Shown: in pieces, positions 13,274 through 13,342 of the stretch
How positions within the stretch are numbered: position 1 is the first letter of the stretch
Layout of the letters: every line of letters begins with the position of its first letter
Source: Planctomycetota bacterium
GTDB taxonomy: Bacteria; Planctomycetota; Planctomycetia; Pirellulales; Thermoguttaceae
Assembly (NCBI GenBank): GCA_021784975.1
Contig: JAJYGU010000082.1
Span: forward strand, 1-13,342
Direction: 5' to 3'
Length of the DNA stretch: 13,342 bases
Made by a program: the position numbers and the translations under genes
Notes under the pieces: model-generated
What the model was told of the DNA's origin: nothing
The model's database searches: none
Seen by the model: the letters and a program-made list of their open reading frames with translations, nothing else

Positions 13274-13342
13274 CCCCTCGTCAGGCCCAATAATCGCGGG
13301 GTGCGACGGCTGCTTACAGGCCGTTTAAAAAAAAAGATGGTA

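Noticed and set aside
13323..13329. TTTAAAC on the minus strand, a classic -1 frameshift heptamer, upstream of the adenylation gene
   Set aside because: The frame geometry is wrong: a -1 slip from the heptamer's zero frame does not enter the adenylation frame, and the in-frame TAA next to it would still block reading.
1..13342. CRISPR array, tRNA, rRNA, integrase or IS transposase
   Set aside because: I looked on both strands and found no regularly spaced identical repeats, no cloverleaf-like sequence, no rRNA segment and no transposase or recombinase motif. The repeats present are short palindromes or two- to three-unit tandems.

Overview
The window is a high-GC bacterial chromosome segment, most likely from a planctomycete (Pirellulales-like). 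I infer this from the mix of a B12-dependent fused acyl-CoA mutase, a secreted GH28 enzyme, a membrane-anchored coiled-coil protein with a BRCT-like end, and short palindromic REP-like repeats (GGGAC-N-GTCCC type, GGTGTCAGGAACC type, and GGCGGAAGGATGA type) in nearly every intergenic space. No rRNA, tRNA or marker gene confirms this, so the taxon is an inference.

Layout. At 132-3401 (minus) lies a complete isobutyryl-CoA mutase fused protein, IcmF. A gene-poor, repeat-rich stretch follows (3402-4725). It holds several palindromes, the 3' remnant of a DUF433 antitoxin-like gene (3848-3973), and a lower-GC two-ORF cassette (about 4041-4648) bounded by a perfect 13-bp inverted repeat, with its own extended -10 promoter and a strong ribosome binding site. 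At 4726-5730 (minus) is a CtBP-like D-2-hydroxyacid dehydrogenase. A second repeat-bearing spacer (5731-6175) precedes a secreted GH28 polygalacturonase-like enzyme on the plus strand (6176-7639). A compound REP-like inverted repeat separates it from the converging gene at 7748.

On the minus strand, 7748-10349 looks like one transcription unit read from a near-consensus sigma70 promoter (TTGACA-N17-TAGAAT, 10396-10424). Its genes are a membrane-anchored coiled-coil protein with a BRCT-like C-terminal region, a translationally coupled 97-aa conserved-type hypothetical, and a TatD-family metallohydrolase resembling EboB. At the right end, 10536-13273+ (minus) encodes an adenylate-forming enzyme and a stand-alone condensation-domain protein. 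Their reading frames overlap by 4 bp (GTGA), so they probably form an activation-plus-condensation module that needs a carrier protein or CoA acceptor from outside the window.

The most interesting items are the REP-bounded two-ORF cassette of unknown function, the BRCT-like fold on a membrane-anchored coiled coil, and the carrier-less adenylation/condensation pair. The 5' end of the adenylation gene appears to lack a start codon at the family's usual position.
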